This document shows positions 1 through 13,061 of a stretch of DNA of 64,000 nucleotides, piece by piece. Source of the stretch: Golubevia sp. BC0850 (lineage: Eukaryota > Basidiomycota > Exobasidiomycetes > Golubeviales > Golubeviaceae); assembly GCA_012976225.1 (NCBI GenBank), contig JAAVVG010000016.1, positions 434,001-498,000 of the forward strand, in the 5' to 3' direction. The notes beneath the pieces were generated by a model that saw only the letters and a list, made by a program, of their open reading frames with translations, searched no databases and was not told where the DNA came from. The position numbers were made by a program, and so were the translations under genes. Positions within the stretch are counted from its first letter, which is position 1. The number at the start of each line of letters is the position of its first letter.

Positions 1-481
1 AAGAACCTCAGTTCTCTCAAGGTCGAATCTTTTCTCCCTCAATCGGAATGGAGAAAGTTTCTCACTCACTGTCATTTCGGGTCGATGCCAAATGCCTGCT
101 TGCTCTTGGACTCGGCTTTGCTCTTCGTTCTAAGCTTGGTTGATGACTCTCTCGAAATCACACAGGAATTGAACAAACTGAGGTGGTGAAATGCCTTTGT
201 CGAAAGAATAAAGCTAACTATGTACAGCAAAAATGAAAGTGGGTGCGAAAGAAAGGGAAGAACTTCTTTCGAAAGATGTAACCTGAAGACTCGAAAGAAC
301 AGAACGGCCACCCAAATTCAGATACGAGAACACAGGAAAAAATGGTTTATAATGGATCGCGGCGAGGTAACAGAGAAGAAGGGGGAAAGAGGACAAAGTA
401 AAGTAGATCTATTTGTTGTTGCGAAACCTAAACCTTAGAGAACCAAAAGAGTATACTATGTTTGACTGAATGACGAGGAAC
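1..481. other. Intergenic, 3' of the ABC transporter
   Basis: No coding exon can be supported here. Short open frames on both strands have no recognisable motif. It probably holds the 3' UTR of the minus-strand ABC transporter that ends at 482. Confidence 0.6.
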
Positions 482-3400
482 CTATTGAGGAGAAGCAGAA
501 GTCGAAGGTCTAGTGGAGGGGTCTGCTGCTGGAGTGACTCCTCCAGTCTCAGCTTCAGCTTCAGAAGAGCCAGTCTTGGACAGAGGTTGTTCTTTCTCAT
601 TCTCTGATCCAACTTCGTTATTGGATGAGTAAGAGTCCGACTTCTTCTTTGGAGTGACTTGCTTGTGAGATCGGACCGAGTAGAGGTAGAATCCGACCAG
701 AGCTAAGAAGATGTTGAAGGCGATGTAAGCGAAGAGGATTCCGATATTACGTTGCTTATTTGAAGCTTTATTTCCACACCGGTCAAGAAATCGTCTGTTG
801 AAGATGGAGAAATGAAAAGAACGGGAATCAGCGAGAAAAGGAGAAGAAGATGGCGCGCAGTATTTACTCACCTCCAACTCTGTATTGACAGAAGTCACAG
901 TTTCCAGATCCATCGGCAGCATTTTGGAAGTAGCCAGATCCGTTTGGAGCTTGATCTAGAGTGCTTGAGAAAGGAGACAAGAACTCTTGACAAGTTTGAC
1001 CTTGAGGAGGAGTCAATTGATTGAATTCCTTTGGATCACATCTGACAGGGTATCCACCGATCGCGTTTCCTAAGAGACCTTCGACTAGGTATTTGAAAGG
1101 AGTTAAGTCGAACATCCAAGCTCCCCAGAAGTAAGGAAGTTGAGTTGGAGGTTGAACGACTCCACAGAAGACGATGACGAAACTGGAGTGGGCGCAAGAC
1201 GGGAGAGAAGAATTAAACAATCTGATGTTAGCTATTCCAAGACGATTGATCTTCGATTAGATGTAGAACTCACCTGAAGGAGGTACTGAAGAGGATAGAA
1301 GCGACTAAGGGGTTCGGGCTGATCGAAGCGACGGCCTGAAGGAGAGAGGGCGGAAACAGAAGTCATGTCAGCAATTCTGTCGCTTCCAACACCTCGATAA
1401 ACGTTTTAAAAACACAAAAGCCGTACTTGTGCGAAAGATTGGAAATAGAACTCGAAGACAATGCAGATGGTAGCCCAAGAGTAGCCAGTGTACTCAGATC
1501 CGGAGCGGAACTGGATCATGTAGTTCCATGGCAACCAGAAGAGAGTGCCACCAAGAATGTTCCAAGGAAGTTCGACCATGATACAAGCTAAGGTCAAGAC
1601 TGGCCATCTGTAAAGCTTGGAAGGTCTTTCTCTGACGTCGTAGATGTTTCTCAATTGGATGAAGATCGGTTGCAGTTGCTGAGCGAGAGAGGTAGAGATA
1701 ACGAGGGCCCTGAGAGCGAGGAAAGTTAATGTCAGCTTCTGTGGTTCCAACTCAATCACTTTGGTCTTACCGGAATATATTGGCTCACATGAAGATAGCG
1801 AAGAGCTTATTTTGAAGTGAGGCGGTTGATGTTAGAGACCCTTGATTCCAGAAACTGGATCCGATGAAAAGACCTGCAATCAAGTTCAATCCCAGCTTGG
1901 CTCCGACGTATACTGGGTTTCTCCAATAGAACTGGAAGGTACGCTGAACAACCAATTTGATTTGAAGACTGAAAGGGGCTGCGTACTCTTGATGTCCACG
2001 AGCTTCGTCTTCAGCTGAGATTTCTCCAGAAGACTTCGAGGTAATTTGACGAATCTCTTCCATGAGACGTTCGTTGTAGTTACTCTCACGGAAAAGCTTT
2101 CCCCAATCTTGTTTGGCAGTCGCTGTAGCTCCAGCACCGATGACATCTGTGGGAGGAGTAGTAGAAGGTGACGGAAAGAAGGCAGTAGTTGATGTCAGTT
2201 GATTGTCTAGATCAGTTTTCCATGATTCTATCAACTTTTAAAGAGAAAGAAACAGAATGAGGAGAGGAGTAGGAGAAGGCGGAGCGACTGACTCTTGCCC
2301 TTCTCTCGAGTACTCACCTAGAACATATTCAGCGACATTCTCATCATCTCCACACTTTCTACCTCCTTGACCTTCGAAGTAGTTTATAACCGTCTTACTG
2401 TTTTCACCGATATCACCAAAGTAGACAGTTTCTCCTCCCTTCTTGAGCAAACAAAGTCTATCGAATTGAGAGAACAAACTTCCAGAAGGTTGATGGATGG
2501 TGCAGAGAATAGCTTGTCCAGCGTCAGCCAATTTACGAAGGAATCTTACGACAGACCAAGCGGCTTGAGCATCGAGACCTGCGAAAAGAGAGATTTGTCG
2601 ATACGTCAGAGAAAAGAGCATCGCACATTGCAGCACCTTTTGTCATCTTCTCACTCACCGGAAGTTGGCTCATCCAAGAACAGAAGAAGAGAAGGCTTAG
2701 CAGCCAGTTCAACTCCAATAGTCAAACGCTTACGTTGTTCTACGTTCAATCCTTGACCAACTTCTCCTACCATAGCTTCAGCCCAATCTTCCATTTCCAA
2801 CATCTTGATGACGTTTTCGACGTAAGCCAGCTTCTCCTCTTGAGTTCCAGAAGCCTGTCTAAGTAATCCTGAGAACTGAAGAGCTTCTCTGACAGTAGTA
2901 GTTGGTAGATGAACATCTTGTTGTTGACAGTAACCAGTTGCAGATTGGAAAGAACGAGGGAGGTCTCTTCCGTTGACCATGAACTCTCCGCCTACCACGC
3001 CAAGGTCTCCCCTTTGCGCGAGCACGTTCAAGAGGGTGGTCTTTCCGGCTCCTGATTCTCCCATTAGAGCAGTCAATTTTCCTGGCTTGACGTATCCTGA
3101 GACGTTGTTGAGCAATCTTCTTTCACCACCTTTGACAGAGACATCGAAAGTGACGTCTTTCCAAACGAAAACATCGTCACCGACTTCCAATTGACCAGTA
3201 GCTTTCTCTTGAGCTTCTTGTTCTTCCTGCGTAGGTTCAGCGTTGGCGATAGCAGCGAGGTCAGCTTTCTCGTCTTGGTTCTCCAAATCTCCGGTGGCTT
3301 TTGAGGCGTTGAGGACTTGCTTTGGAGCTCTGTTACGCTTGAAGACCATGACGGCTCCTTTAGCACCTGGATCACCTTGGAATTCAGAGGCGACAGCGTA

Positions 3401-6361
3401 CCAAATAGTAAAGGCAATCCAGAATCCAATGACGATACCAGCATTTCTTGGAGAGTTGCTGAGAAGATATCCGTAAGAGGTATCCAAGTAAGACAGTCCA
3501 TTGATGATCTCTTGACCAGGTGCAGCTCCAGCTACAGGACATACTTGATTGGCTAGAGCTACTCCAGGAGGGAAGAGCTGAACGCAGGGTACGTTGAGGA
3601 ATCTGAACTCGTTTGTCATCAAGAGCTCGAAGGCGAACGAGACCGGATTACAGTAAGATAGCCATCTCCACCAGACGACCATGGAAGGTCTAGGAATGAC
3701 ATAACCCTATTGAAAAGAGATGGTAATGAGATTGAAAGGGGACAAAGTCATAGTCAGCGCCAGGCGAGAAAGAGAAGAGGAGGTGAAAGAAGAGGTCTAA
3801 CTCACGGCATAGAGAGCGACGTCAATGACAACAAGACCTCCAATCATAGTGGCTACTGCTTCCGCAGCACTCGTGGCCGATAATGCACGGAAGAAGGCGA
3901 CCATAGTGAACGTGAGGAGCAGCGTCATCGACCAGAAGATGAAGAAAGCTCCAGCGTTGTAAGTTAGACCAGTCATGAAGTAGAGTAAGATGTCGAAGAC
4001 AGTGACCATGAGAATTCTGAAAGGCATATCCAAGAGCGTGTTTGCGATACTGTCGGCTGCTGGGTGCAACATGGCGAACTTGTTGTGACGAATGACGATT
4101 GGACGTTGACCGTAGGAGTTGTTGATCTCGGACATGGCAGTGAACGCGTTCTGTGGGAGAGCAGAGTCGGACGGAGAAGTCAGAAGAGAAGAGAAGAGAA
4201 GAGAAGAGAAGAGAAGAAGAAGGAAGAAGAAGTGAAGGGAAAGGAAAAGAAAATGGGAGTCAGCGACGAGGGACGGTAGACAGATGCGATGATGCTCTGC
4301 GTTCGAATTTCTTCGATCTTGAAAGGCACTCACGTAAAGCAAAGCGAAGAAGATGACTGGAAAGATAAAAGAGAGGATTAGAGACAAAAGTCAGCTTTCC
4401 AATCAGCTTCACACTCCCGTACGATCCTCCTCACCTCCTCCTCTAGAGAAGAATCCCGAAGTATCCTTTGGCATCTGATAGAAAACCGAACCAATAATAA
4501 GACCTTGAAAAGTGGTAGCTCCAATAATAATTCCTTGAGTCAAAAGATCTCCAGCAACAATCTGAGCTCTACGTTTGATAGCGACTCTAACTTGTTGTGG
4601 CCAAGACATTAAGAATTTACTTCCAGTTCTAGTGTGTTGAGCTTTCTCATCAAGCGCCATGTTCTTGTATTTCCTGGCTTGATCTTCAGTATGATTACCT
4701 TTCATTTCTTCTAGATAATGTTGAACTTCTTGAGAATTAGATTGACCAAGTTTAGATTCTCTCCAACATTGAGCCATGGCTTCAGGAGTTTTTGGTACTT
4801 TAGATTCGAAGCCATCTCTGATTTTCCTTCCGGTAACATCAGTACAAGCGACTAAGAAATCAGCTGTAGTTTGTCTTTCGATTCTTTGGAAACCTAAATC
4901 TTTGAAGTATTCGACAGCAGAATCGACTGGACCACAGTAAACTTCTTGACCTTCGTAAAGTAATAGAACCTTGTCGAAGAGGACCGTTAAACTTTCTCCA
5001 GCTTGATAGATTGAACAAACGGTGGTTTTCTTTCCAACATCAGTCATGATTCTAAGAGCTTGAACGAATTCTAGCGCAGTTGAAGAATCTAAACCTCTTG
5101 AACTGTTGTCGAAAAGACTGATCAAAGATCTTGAAGCCATAGATTCAGCGATAGAAACTCTTTTCTTCTCTCCACCAGAGACACCTCTGATTTGTTCGTT
5201 TCCGACCTTGGTTCCATAAGTATGACGTAAACCCAAAATCGTAGCAACACTTTCTCTAACCATACGAATGTATTCAGGTCTAGAATGATTCTCATTGGCT
5301 AAAGTAAGACGTCTCTTTTCTTGAGGTGCTCTAGTAGCAGCTGCGAAATCTATAGTTTGTTGAACAGTCAAAGTTGGGAAATGAACATCATCTTCTGGGG
5401 AAAGTGTGATTTCTCCTCTAAGTAAACCATCGATTGCTTTATGATCCCAACCTTCGTAGAGGATTTCTCCTGAAATGTCTTTGAACCCATCTCTGTAAGA
5501 AGCTAGAGCTTTCAAGAATGAAGTACATCCTGCTCCTGGACGTCCAAGTACAAGCATCATCTCTCCAGGTTTGATATGTCCGTCGATTCTATCCAAGATG
5601 GTCTTGACCGGAGGGTTCATCATGGATTTGATCGAAGATGGCTTCAAAGCTCTGAAAGGGGCTAGAAGGACGGATCCTAAGGAAGAGGAGAGAGAAACTC
5701 CAGATCCTACACCAGTAACGGTGAGGTCCTTTGAGAAGGAGAGGAGTAGGAGGGGGAAATGGAAGAGAGGTTAGTTCAGTGGTAGGTAGAGTGGAGGATG
5801 CCTCTCTTGAACAGCCTGTCTTTCTCCCAACTCCGCTGTTCCATCGATGGTCACCTTTCCCCCTGATTCCTTCCATTCAATTCACCTTGAAAGCTACACC
5901 CATTTGTCGTCCTTCGATACCTCTGCTCTCTCCTCTTTGTAGAAGTTCCTTCATGAACTTTTCCAAATCGAACTTTCCATCTTCAGAGAAAGGGTTGGCA
6001 GTTGGACGTCTCTCCAAATCCAAATCAGATTCAGCTTGAGTGTGTTGAGTCAATTTGCGGGTTAATTCAGCAGTTCCTGTTATAAAAGAGATGATGAGAG
6101 GGGGTTGCAGGGAAAGATGGGATTACCGCCGGAGGGAGGGTAGGACAAGATGATTGTGAAGCAACACTCACCTTGTGGATCGAAAGTATCGATTGGAACT
6201 CTACTGGTTTGTCTTTCAACTTGATGAGAACCTTCTAATGGTTGAGGTGCATCAACGAATTGATCCATTGCACTACCAGGAGTTGAAGGGGCATTCGTAT
6301 AGACTGTTTGTCCAGATTGATACGACGCTAGGTGTTGGTTGTTGGGTCTCGATTCGGCCAT
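482..6361 (-). CDS. PDR-type (ABCG full-size) multidrug ABC transporter
   Basis: Full-length pleiotropic drug resistance pump, an ATP-driven plasma-membrane exporter of hydrophobic compounds. The order is NBD1-TMD1-NBD2-TMD2, typical of fungal Pdr5/Cdr proteins. Seen: NBD1 Walker [10 protein letters not shown], signature [14 protein letters not shown] and a Walker B region [19 protein letters not shown]2 has Walker [25 protein letters not shown] and [10 protein letters not shown] followed by LDAQ across an intron. NBD1 lacks the catalytic Glu after Walker B (Asn instead), as is usual in this family, so one ATP site is expected to be degenerate. A long extracellular segment with CVQLFPPG and a second Cys-bearing one ([12 protein letters not shown]) match the PDR pattern. 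About ten exons; clear GTGAG donors at 6174, 4430 and 3795. The start [10 protein letters not shown] at 6361 precedes the first donor. The C-tail is Ser/Glu-rich. The length, near 1,480 aa, fits the family. It looks intact; the substrate is unknown. Confidence 0.95.
4183..4217. repeat. (AGAAG)n purine microsatellite in an ABC transporter intron
   Basis: Seven or so pentamer units of agaag, followed by aagaaggaag variants. They lie in the intron between the first nucleotide-binding domain exon and the first transmembrane-domain exon. Probably a neutral, length-variable repeat. Confidence 0.8.
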
Positions 6362-6910
6362 CTTGAAAAAGAAGAAGAGTTGAGGGGGAGGAGAAAACCT
6401 TCGGTTACTTTCCTTTCTATTCTACTCTGATGGGAACGGGAAGGGAGAAGGGGGAGTGGTTGGGAGGAAGAGAAAAGGGGAGATTGGAAAGAATCGAAAT
6501 TTGAGTAAGTCCTCCCAGCGGAAGTCGTCAGTTCAAGGAGCGCTCGGAAGTTAACAGCCGTGCAGCTGAGGCGCCGAGGAGTTTGCGAGCTGAGCTTGAA
6601 AGATCTCTCGTACGTGACGTAACGAAATGACGAACGGACCCGTGCCTGCTTTCCATCATGCTCAATCAGCGCTCCAGCCTATCTCTTTGTGAAATCACTT
6701 TTTCCGAAGAGTTAAGGAGGGCCACAAAAGTCACGTACTTCTCTGGCTTTCAAGACATTTTTTCTAGATCTTTGGAGTTTCCAAGAAAAGAAATCGAAAT
6801 TTACATTAATGATTAGAAAATTCTCCTCTTCCCTCAGAACTCCAACTTCATCTTTCCCGCCCATTCCATTCCATAGAAGGGTCAATATCTCCTTTCCCTT
6901 GAATTCTCTT
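6362..6910. other. Intergenic: ABC transporter promoter / OST1 3' region
   Basis: This gap separates the ABC transporter start from the OST1 stop, both on the minus strand. It should contain the transporter promoter. I could not pick out a convincing TATA box or a drug-response element. Confidence 0.5.
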
Positions 6911-9041
6911 CTATTTCGAAGGTTTAATACTAAAATCCCATCGTCTGAGCAAAGAAGCTCCAATAAAGAAGCAAAGCGCAACCGCAGTGACCGTAAGAGG
7001 TTTCCTCAAATGAGCAATAGGAGAAAGAGTGTAAGTGACATAGATCAATCTTCCATGCCACTCTGAGCATTGAGATTTCTCCAAAACGATGGCAGGTCTT
7101 CCAGTTGAATCTAAGTAGGTTGTGAAGATTTCATGAGTGATGGAGTCCATTCCAAAGGGAGTTTGGATTTTGATATCACTGTTCGATGATCAATGAGAAA
7201 TCAATCAAAAAAACAAGAAGAAAGTGAAAGGTGTGAGTAGATTGTCCTTTTCTCTTGCGGTGTGAGGACTTACGTAGCTCCTTCAGGTAAAACAATCTTA
7301 GTCCTAACATGATCAACAGCTAAATCAGTAACTGGGGTTAAGAATGGAGTTGCTACACTATACTTTTCTGATCCGATTTTCTTTCCCCAACCACCATCTC
7401 CCAGAGGTAAGTTCCAACCAACACTGAAAGTGTAATTCCAACCTCCTAACATTGGATATCTAGGTTTCAATTCTAGAGTTGAGACTTTGTTTCCAGATAA
7501 AAGATGAGTTGAAGTTGAAATGGATTTTGGAGAAGGTGGAGATGGTCTGAAGTTCGAGGTTGAGACGTTTCCGATTTGGTCGATGCTGAAGTGGAAAGGA
7601 CGAGTTAAAGGGGATTGAGAGAAGGTCAAAAGAGATTCTAAGAAAGAAAAAACAACTGTCTTGAGTGAGATTAAGACTCACAAATAAGGATCCCTCGCAC
7701 CTGGAGGCAGATGCATGAGAAGACTTGAAAGAACATGACTATTAGCCTTTGCATAGAAAGCAGACATCTGATGGTCGATTCTTGAAAAATGACCCTTAAG
7801 TCTGCGAGAGTTGAAGAAGCAATCGAGTATTAGAGGTTAGACTGAGATCGAGGACCTAGAATTTTCCGACCCCTCAAACTCACTTTGGACCATCATTCCT
7901 CAACCAAATTCTATCTTCGGTGGCTAAGTTGTCTCCCCAATGACTGACTTCAACATGCCTGTCTAAGGTTACCATTGAAACTACTGGCATGTCATGGACG
8001 AAATGAACTCTGGCTTGAGCTACGTAATTAGTACCTTTACCTTGAAGAGAGATTGGAGAGGTCTTCTCGAATGGTCCATAGGTTAAGAAAGCACCGGATT
8101 TGGTAGCTTCTGCAAGAGAGGGAGTTGAGGACTTGGAGGAGGAGGGAGATGGGAGGATCGCGTGGGAGACGATTCGTGGATGAGGAGAGCTGGGAGAAGG
8201 GGGTGGGTGGAGGTGAGTTAGCAGGAGTCAAAGATAACCAATTGTATAGACCCCGAATCAAAAAAGTAGAATAGAATCAGACCCTAAAGTTCTTCATAGG
8301 AAGGAATCCTCTCTCAGAAGAGCAGGCAGCAGCTGAATACGTTCTTCCTCAATCGCCAACCTTCCCTTTCCCTCCGTAGCCATATCTCTTCTCTACTCAC
8401 CGGACCTTGACTCTTCCCTTCTGAGTCTCATAAATACTTCTCAATCCCACATCATCAGTCCAGACTAGTTTCTGTTCTCCCTTCTGCTCAACTTCCTTTG
8501 GTAAAGGACTAGTAACATGGTTCAAAGTCATAGCAATAGTTACACTAAGAGCTTGATCCTCATCCTTTGATATAGGGAATAAATGTTCTGGTAAATAGAA
8601 AGCATAAAGTCTTGAACTTGACGCAGAACCATTATCTTCTGATTCTTGAATCGTAGTTGGAGAAGGTTGATCTGAATCTAGTAAAGGATTCAAAGTTAAG
8701 ATAGCTCTTTGTTTTGGAGTTGAACCTGAACCCAATTTGACAGTGACTTCTGAAGAAGATAGAGCTATTGATTCTTGTCTTGATAAGGAGATGATGTAGG
8801 GATAACCATTCCCACTTGAACTTGGTGTGAGCGAGGTAGTATTGGAAATAGAAGATTCTATAGGTTGAGATGAAAGGCTTGAACCTGGTTCAAGATTCAG
8901 GTTATAAAGAGAATGAGTTACTGATCCTCCCAAATCTATCGTCTTGACATAATTCAAATTCGTCCAATCTGAACTGGAAAAGCTGAGGGAGGATACCAAA
9001 GATAGGCTACCTGCAAATGCCAGCAACGCCTGAGATCTCAT
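6911..9041 (-). CDS. Oligosaccharyltransferase subunit OST1 (ribophorin I)
   Basis: Subunit of the ER oligosaccharyltransferase that N-glycosylates nascent proteins. The N-terminus MRSQALLAFAGSLSLVSSLS is a signal peptide. It is followed by WTNLNYVKTIDLGGSVTHSL, the conserved start of the lumenal ribophorin I domain. Middle exons carry YGPFEKTSP and VHFVHDMPVVSMVTLDRHVE, then HWGDNLATEDRIWLRNDGPK, all typical of OST1. The last exon ends in a single membrane helix, LTVTAVALCFFIGASLLRRW, and a short cytoplasmic tail, DFSIKPSK, as in the type I membrane topology of the family. Several introns. The join between the first exon (donor near 8399) and the exon that starts near 8115 does not keep frame as I read it, so a small exon between them has probably been missed. 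Identity is firm; exon details are not. Confidence 0.9.
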
Positions 9042-9256
9042 CTTGAAGGCGAGCTACTGCTGATTCGACTTGATTTGAGGTTAAAGGTGATCTTCCTTTG
9101 TTGATCTGAACTCTGGAAGCCTGTTGGTCAAAGATGGAGATGAAGATGGAGTAGGATCGACATTGGTACACAAGGAGCTGGCAAGACGATTGATGCCGAG
9201 CCGCTAGCGCATGCCCCCTGTTTCACTCAAATGTGTCAGAAATGGATATGTACAGC

Positions 9257-9869
9257 TTAGAATCCAAGAACCTCAGTGTAAATGAATTGCCCTTCTGGTT
9301 TTCGGGGGCAGATCATCTCTCCTTCGTATCTCTTCCCATCAATTACTTTCTCTTCGCCGATTTCTTCCCCGACTTCTTCGACCTCCTCATCATCTAGTTC
9401 TCCTTTTACTACCTCGTCATCATTCTGGGGCCATTCATCAGTTGTAGCCAATTCTAACACTACGGAGATGAGTGACATCGCCACTTGGCCAGCTCCAAAA
9501 GGCGTGTAACGTAGCAGACGAATGGGATCTCGAGAGACCGGATCTTGACGAAGCATGAAGATGGCTAAAATTGATCTATCTTTCGCTGTTTGAGAGTCAG
9601 CGATGAAGAAGATCTGAGGGAGAAAGATGCAAATCAGTCTCTAGAGTGGAACGGGGAACGAGAAAGTTTGGACTCACTTCACTTCTACTCTTTCTGACCT
9701 CTTTCTCATCATCCTCTATACTCCCAAGATCGAACTCGATGGCATAATCGATAGGTTTCCAAGAGGACCTGGTGGGTTTGAATTCTTTCCAGACCAGCCT
9801 TTCCGGGTTTCCATCAGCTCCCCAAGCTTCTTGAGCTTCCTGATAACCAGAGTCAATCACTTTCAGCAT
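9257..9869 (-). CDS. Hypothetical acidic protein, two exons
   Basis: I do not recognise the family. Exon 1, from MLKVIDSGYQEAQEAWG, ends at RKSRSE with a clean gtgagt donor near 9676. Exon 2 starts after a ctccctcag acceptor near 9617 with IFFIADSQTAKDRSILAIF, and the reading frame continues across the join. The C-terminal part has a strongly acidic stretch (DDEEVEEVGEEIGEE) and ends at QFIYTEVLGF. No signal peptide or membrane helix is visible. Coding sequence may begin further upstream: the frame stays open for about 22 codons before this Met (to about 9935) and then meets a stop, so an earlier spliced exon is possible. It is transcribed in the same direction as OST1, 215 bp upstream of it. 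Confidence 0.55.
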
Positions 9870-10581
9870 CTCTGCTGTGACTTCTTGACTGGAAATGAAA
9901 ATGATGGCATTATCTGCACCATCTTTATCTCGAAAAGAATCTGGACGAATTCACATAGATTCCGAATGATCTTCGCTTTTGACTGGATTCTCTGAGATAT
10001 TTCGAGACCCCATGGTCATAGAAACCTGTTGATTAAGAGTCCTCCCTTCTACTTCTCCTTCCACTTCATCTTTATGTCAATCTCAATTTCTCCAACTACC
10101 TTAGTATAGTTCAGTCTGGTCGAGCTTGACCTAGAAAACTTTCCAGAGATCAACTCTTCAGTCCAAGTTCAAGGAGGTGGATCCACAGGCCTGCCGAACG
10201 CATTCAACCAGACTGTTCTCGTCCATTCCACGTATAATTACAACCAAGACTCGGAGGATAGAAAATTTTGGAATCATTTACTGGGATACTCTTCAAGATC
10301 AATCAGAAAGAGACCTTTGTCTAGGAAAAGGTCTTTTCCAAACTCAAGAGAACGGACCCCTGACTTCATGGGGCAGCGCTCTTCGTTCTTGAACATGAGA
10401 TCCAAGAAAGAAATCAGGGTTACCCTTTGCTCGTTCCGTTGAATAGAAAACTCATGTAATTAGAAGAGAAAGTTGTTCGAAGAAGCTACAAAAGTGGTTT
10501 TTCGAGAGGATCGAGGATGGCGATTCTGACCGCAGCTGATTTCCAGGATTCTTGACTAGGAGCGCCGTGGATGAGAAAGTG
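9870..10581. other. Intergenic
   Basis: No exon with convincing splice sites or motifs is seen. A minus-strand frame just above 9869 (to about 9935) could belong to the neighbouring hypothetical gene. The rest looks non-coding. Confidence 0.45.
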
Positions 10582-11622
10582 TCAGACTTTCACCTCCAGA
10601 GCAGAACGTAGAAGTCCAAGCAAATCTGCATCAGCGTGAACTGAGGCATCGCGATATTCTAAGCGCAAATCTGTGACAAGTTCGGTGAGATCATTCTGGC
10701 ACAATAGATCGGAAAGAAACAAAGAGTTGGCTGCAGCAAGGGGGAAGAAAAAGGAAATCGAACTCTCACCCACGCCGTTCCACTCACCTGCTCAATGTCA
10801 CGTCTACTATTGTCGTTGTCATTGCCGTCCAAGAGATTCCAGATCTTCACGCCAGCTTTGATACCATTCCAAAACCCTCCACGCTTCTCGAAGGATTCAA
10901 ATTCATTGAGTGGCTCCCTTTTCTGAGCAGCGCTGTCGTTTTCGGAGAGCTTAGAGACGAAAGTTTGTCCTTCCGAGGTGGCTAGGAAGTCTTGACCTGG
11001 AAGGGATTTTAGGAGAAGAAGTCGAATGATGGTGAATAATCAGAAGAGCTAGAAATTCGTTCTCTTCGAGTAACTCGCCTTCTTTCGTGGTGAACCCTGG
11101 GGTGGGCGAAGAACAAAGGGGAGAGGGGGGAGAGGGCTTCAGAAAACTTGTCGTGGCGATGCGGTAACATTTGAAAAGGCTCACAGCCAAGAACCGCCGC
11201 GGCAGTTCCTGCAGCGGCTTTTCCCCAGCTCAATCTCTTTTGAAATCCAAGAGATTTGGAGTTGAGAGGGCGCATCTTTTGGTAGAGAGGTCAGAGAGGG
11301 TGGAGCGCGAAGAAGCGGGTGACGGAAAGAAGTCGAGCGTCAGAGTCAGTTGTAAACGGAATAGGAACCAAAACTGCTGGCTTACCTGGGCGATTCCATA
11401 CAGTCTTTCAGAAATGGCGTGATCAGGAATTCCAAGTCTATCCTGGGGACAATACATGTTGTGGGAAAATGTAAGTTCATAAGTTTTTCTCTGGTCAATA
11501 GCGGATGAAAGACTCACTTGAGTTGAGTATTGCGGATCTGTGACCTGGTTTCTGACTGGAGCAGTAGAAACGATAGTAGCACCAAGGAAAGCTAATGGGA
11601 GAGCGAACTTGTAGAATTGCAT
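10582..11622 (-). CDS. Small secreted protein of unknown function
   Basis: The start MQFYKFALPLAFLGATIVST is a signal peptide. The mature protein would begin near APVRNQV. Exons joined by good GT-AG sites give ...DPQYSTQ, then DRLGIPDHAISERLYGIAQ, then MRPLNSKSLGFQKRLSWGKA and AAAVLGC. After an intron at about 11184-11000 comes QDFLATSEGQTFVSKLSEND, leading to a charged region with KRGGFWNGIKAGVKIWNLLD. The last exon is ambiguous: the canonical donor after RRDIEQ leads to a short tail ending near 10659. A different donor would give the more protein-like LLCQNDLTELVTDLRLEYRD and a stop at 10582. An internal KR could be a processing site. Few Cys residues. The family is unknown to me; a cell-wall or secreted role is inferred only from the signal peptide. 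Confidence 0.55.
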
Positions 11623-12770
11623 CTTGAACGGTTTGATGGAAGTGGAGAAAGTCTGGATGTAAGTGGGATGATTAGACCAGCTAAAAGAAAGGGAGATCAA
11701 ATGAATACGAAAGGAAGACTGAAGTGAAATTTCTAGGCCAGCTAGAGGAATTTGAAAGTTGAGAAGAAGTTGAAGAGGTGAACTGAGTTGGGCAGAGGCA
11801 GAAGGAATCCCTCGTCATCTCCCTCTTAAATACATAAATTTCTTTTTGACCTTATGATGTTCTGAGTTACAGGGGTTCACCCGTTTCTCTCAAAACGGGT
11901 TGTTCCTACCGCCGGCACTTTAAAGATTGAAAGGTAGGACAGACCCCACCCTCAAAAAGAGAGTTCGGCCAACGCCCTGCAACTGAAGTGACTTTCTTTC
12001 TCTTTCAAAGTGTCTGATTCCTTCAATCAGCTCAAAAGTGTAGGGTGGGCCGCCTTGCGCCTTCAGAATTGATAGATCTGTTCCCAAGGTTTCTTGAGGG
12101 TCCCTGTGCGCAGCGCAAATCACATCACAATCGAATCGGTCTTCTCTTGCGTCGAGGTATCAGTCTTTGAGGCCATGAGTATGTAGAGCCTGCGAAATTT
12201 GAGTTCGTCCTTCAAAAGCTTTTGAGAGAATGGTGTTCGTACCTCGCTGCTGCGCTGTGGCGAAAGGCTTTACAAACCTTTTTCGAATCATGCATTTCAA
12301 GCCTTTCTCTAAAAAAACCTGGACAAAGGCAGAGTTGAAGATCAAATCTATCACCTCTTCAATCGAAATTTGGAAAGGGAGTGGGGTCAAGACTCAAGAC
12401 TCGAAGACTCTGCACCCCTGATTCTAGATCGTTGAGGTTCAGGTTCTGCTCCAAGTGGAATGCACCACCTCTCTCTCCAGATGGACTGGTTTAACTTAGA
12501 ATGAAAGAAAGAATGAGGAAGCCCGGGAGAAGGTGGGAGTAGAAGAGAAGTAGAAGTAGTGAAAAGGAGCCTGGGTGGCGAGATCGCTGTACTTATTGTG
12601 CGAGTTTCCCACTAAGGGGGTGATAAAAGCAGAAGCGAGGGCGGCTGGACATGAGCTATAAAAAAAATTAAGGCGGAGATTCGAGGATTAAAACTCCTGA
12701 TCGCCATCATCAGTCTTTACAAAGACTTTCGCCACGTCAGCTCCCAGCTAGCACGTAACTCGCATTGTGA
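11623..12770. other. Intergenic
   Basis: The left part is the promoter side of the small secreted gene, with an AT-rich tattta motif near 11825 on the minus strand. No coding exon can be supported. A purine-rich stretch lies at about 12505-12565, and an A-run follows gctata at 12656-12668. Confidence 0.5.
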
Positions 12771-13061
12771 AGGTTTGCGATTAGTGAGGGTGGAACCAAG
12801 CAGGTGAGTCGTGGTTTGACCTTTTATGTGTTTCTTTTGGCTGAGAAAGCTGTCAATCGACCAGAACTAACGACTCGGTTCTTTGAAGCCAAGCTGGAGG
12901 AGATTCTGAAGGACATCACGAAGAACGCAATCTCTGAAAGGTGAAAGCTTTCACCTGGACAATTGAAATTCAGAAGCGAGGTCTACCTAATCCTTACTGT
13001 TTTTTCTAGATTTGACCTGTCAACGAAATCCAGGTCACTGCCCGTCGACATCTGGCATTGA
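12771..13061 (+). CDS. Candidate small spliced gene (weak)
   Basis: A frame opens after a stop at 12770 and runs without interruption to an apparent donor at 12941 (gtgaaa). It reads TFYVFLLAEKAVNRPEL and then KLEEILKDITKNAISER. A 69-bp intron with an acceptor in a T-run (ttttttctag, ending 13009) joins it in frame to FDLSTKSRSLPVDIWH and a TGA at 13059-13061. The amphipathic Leu/Glu/Lys pattern and the good intron look like coding sequence. No start codon is visible in this frame, so a first exon is missing or the call is wrong. I do not recognise a family. It could equally be chance in an intergenic region. Confidence 0.22.
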
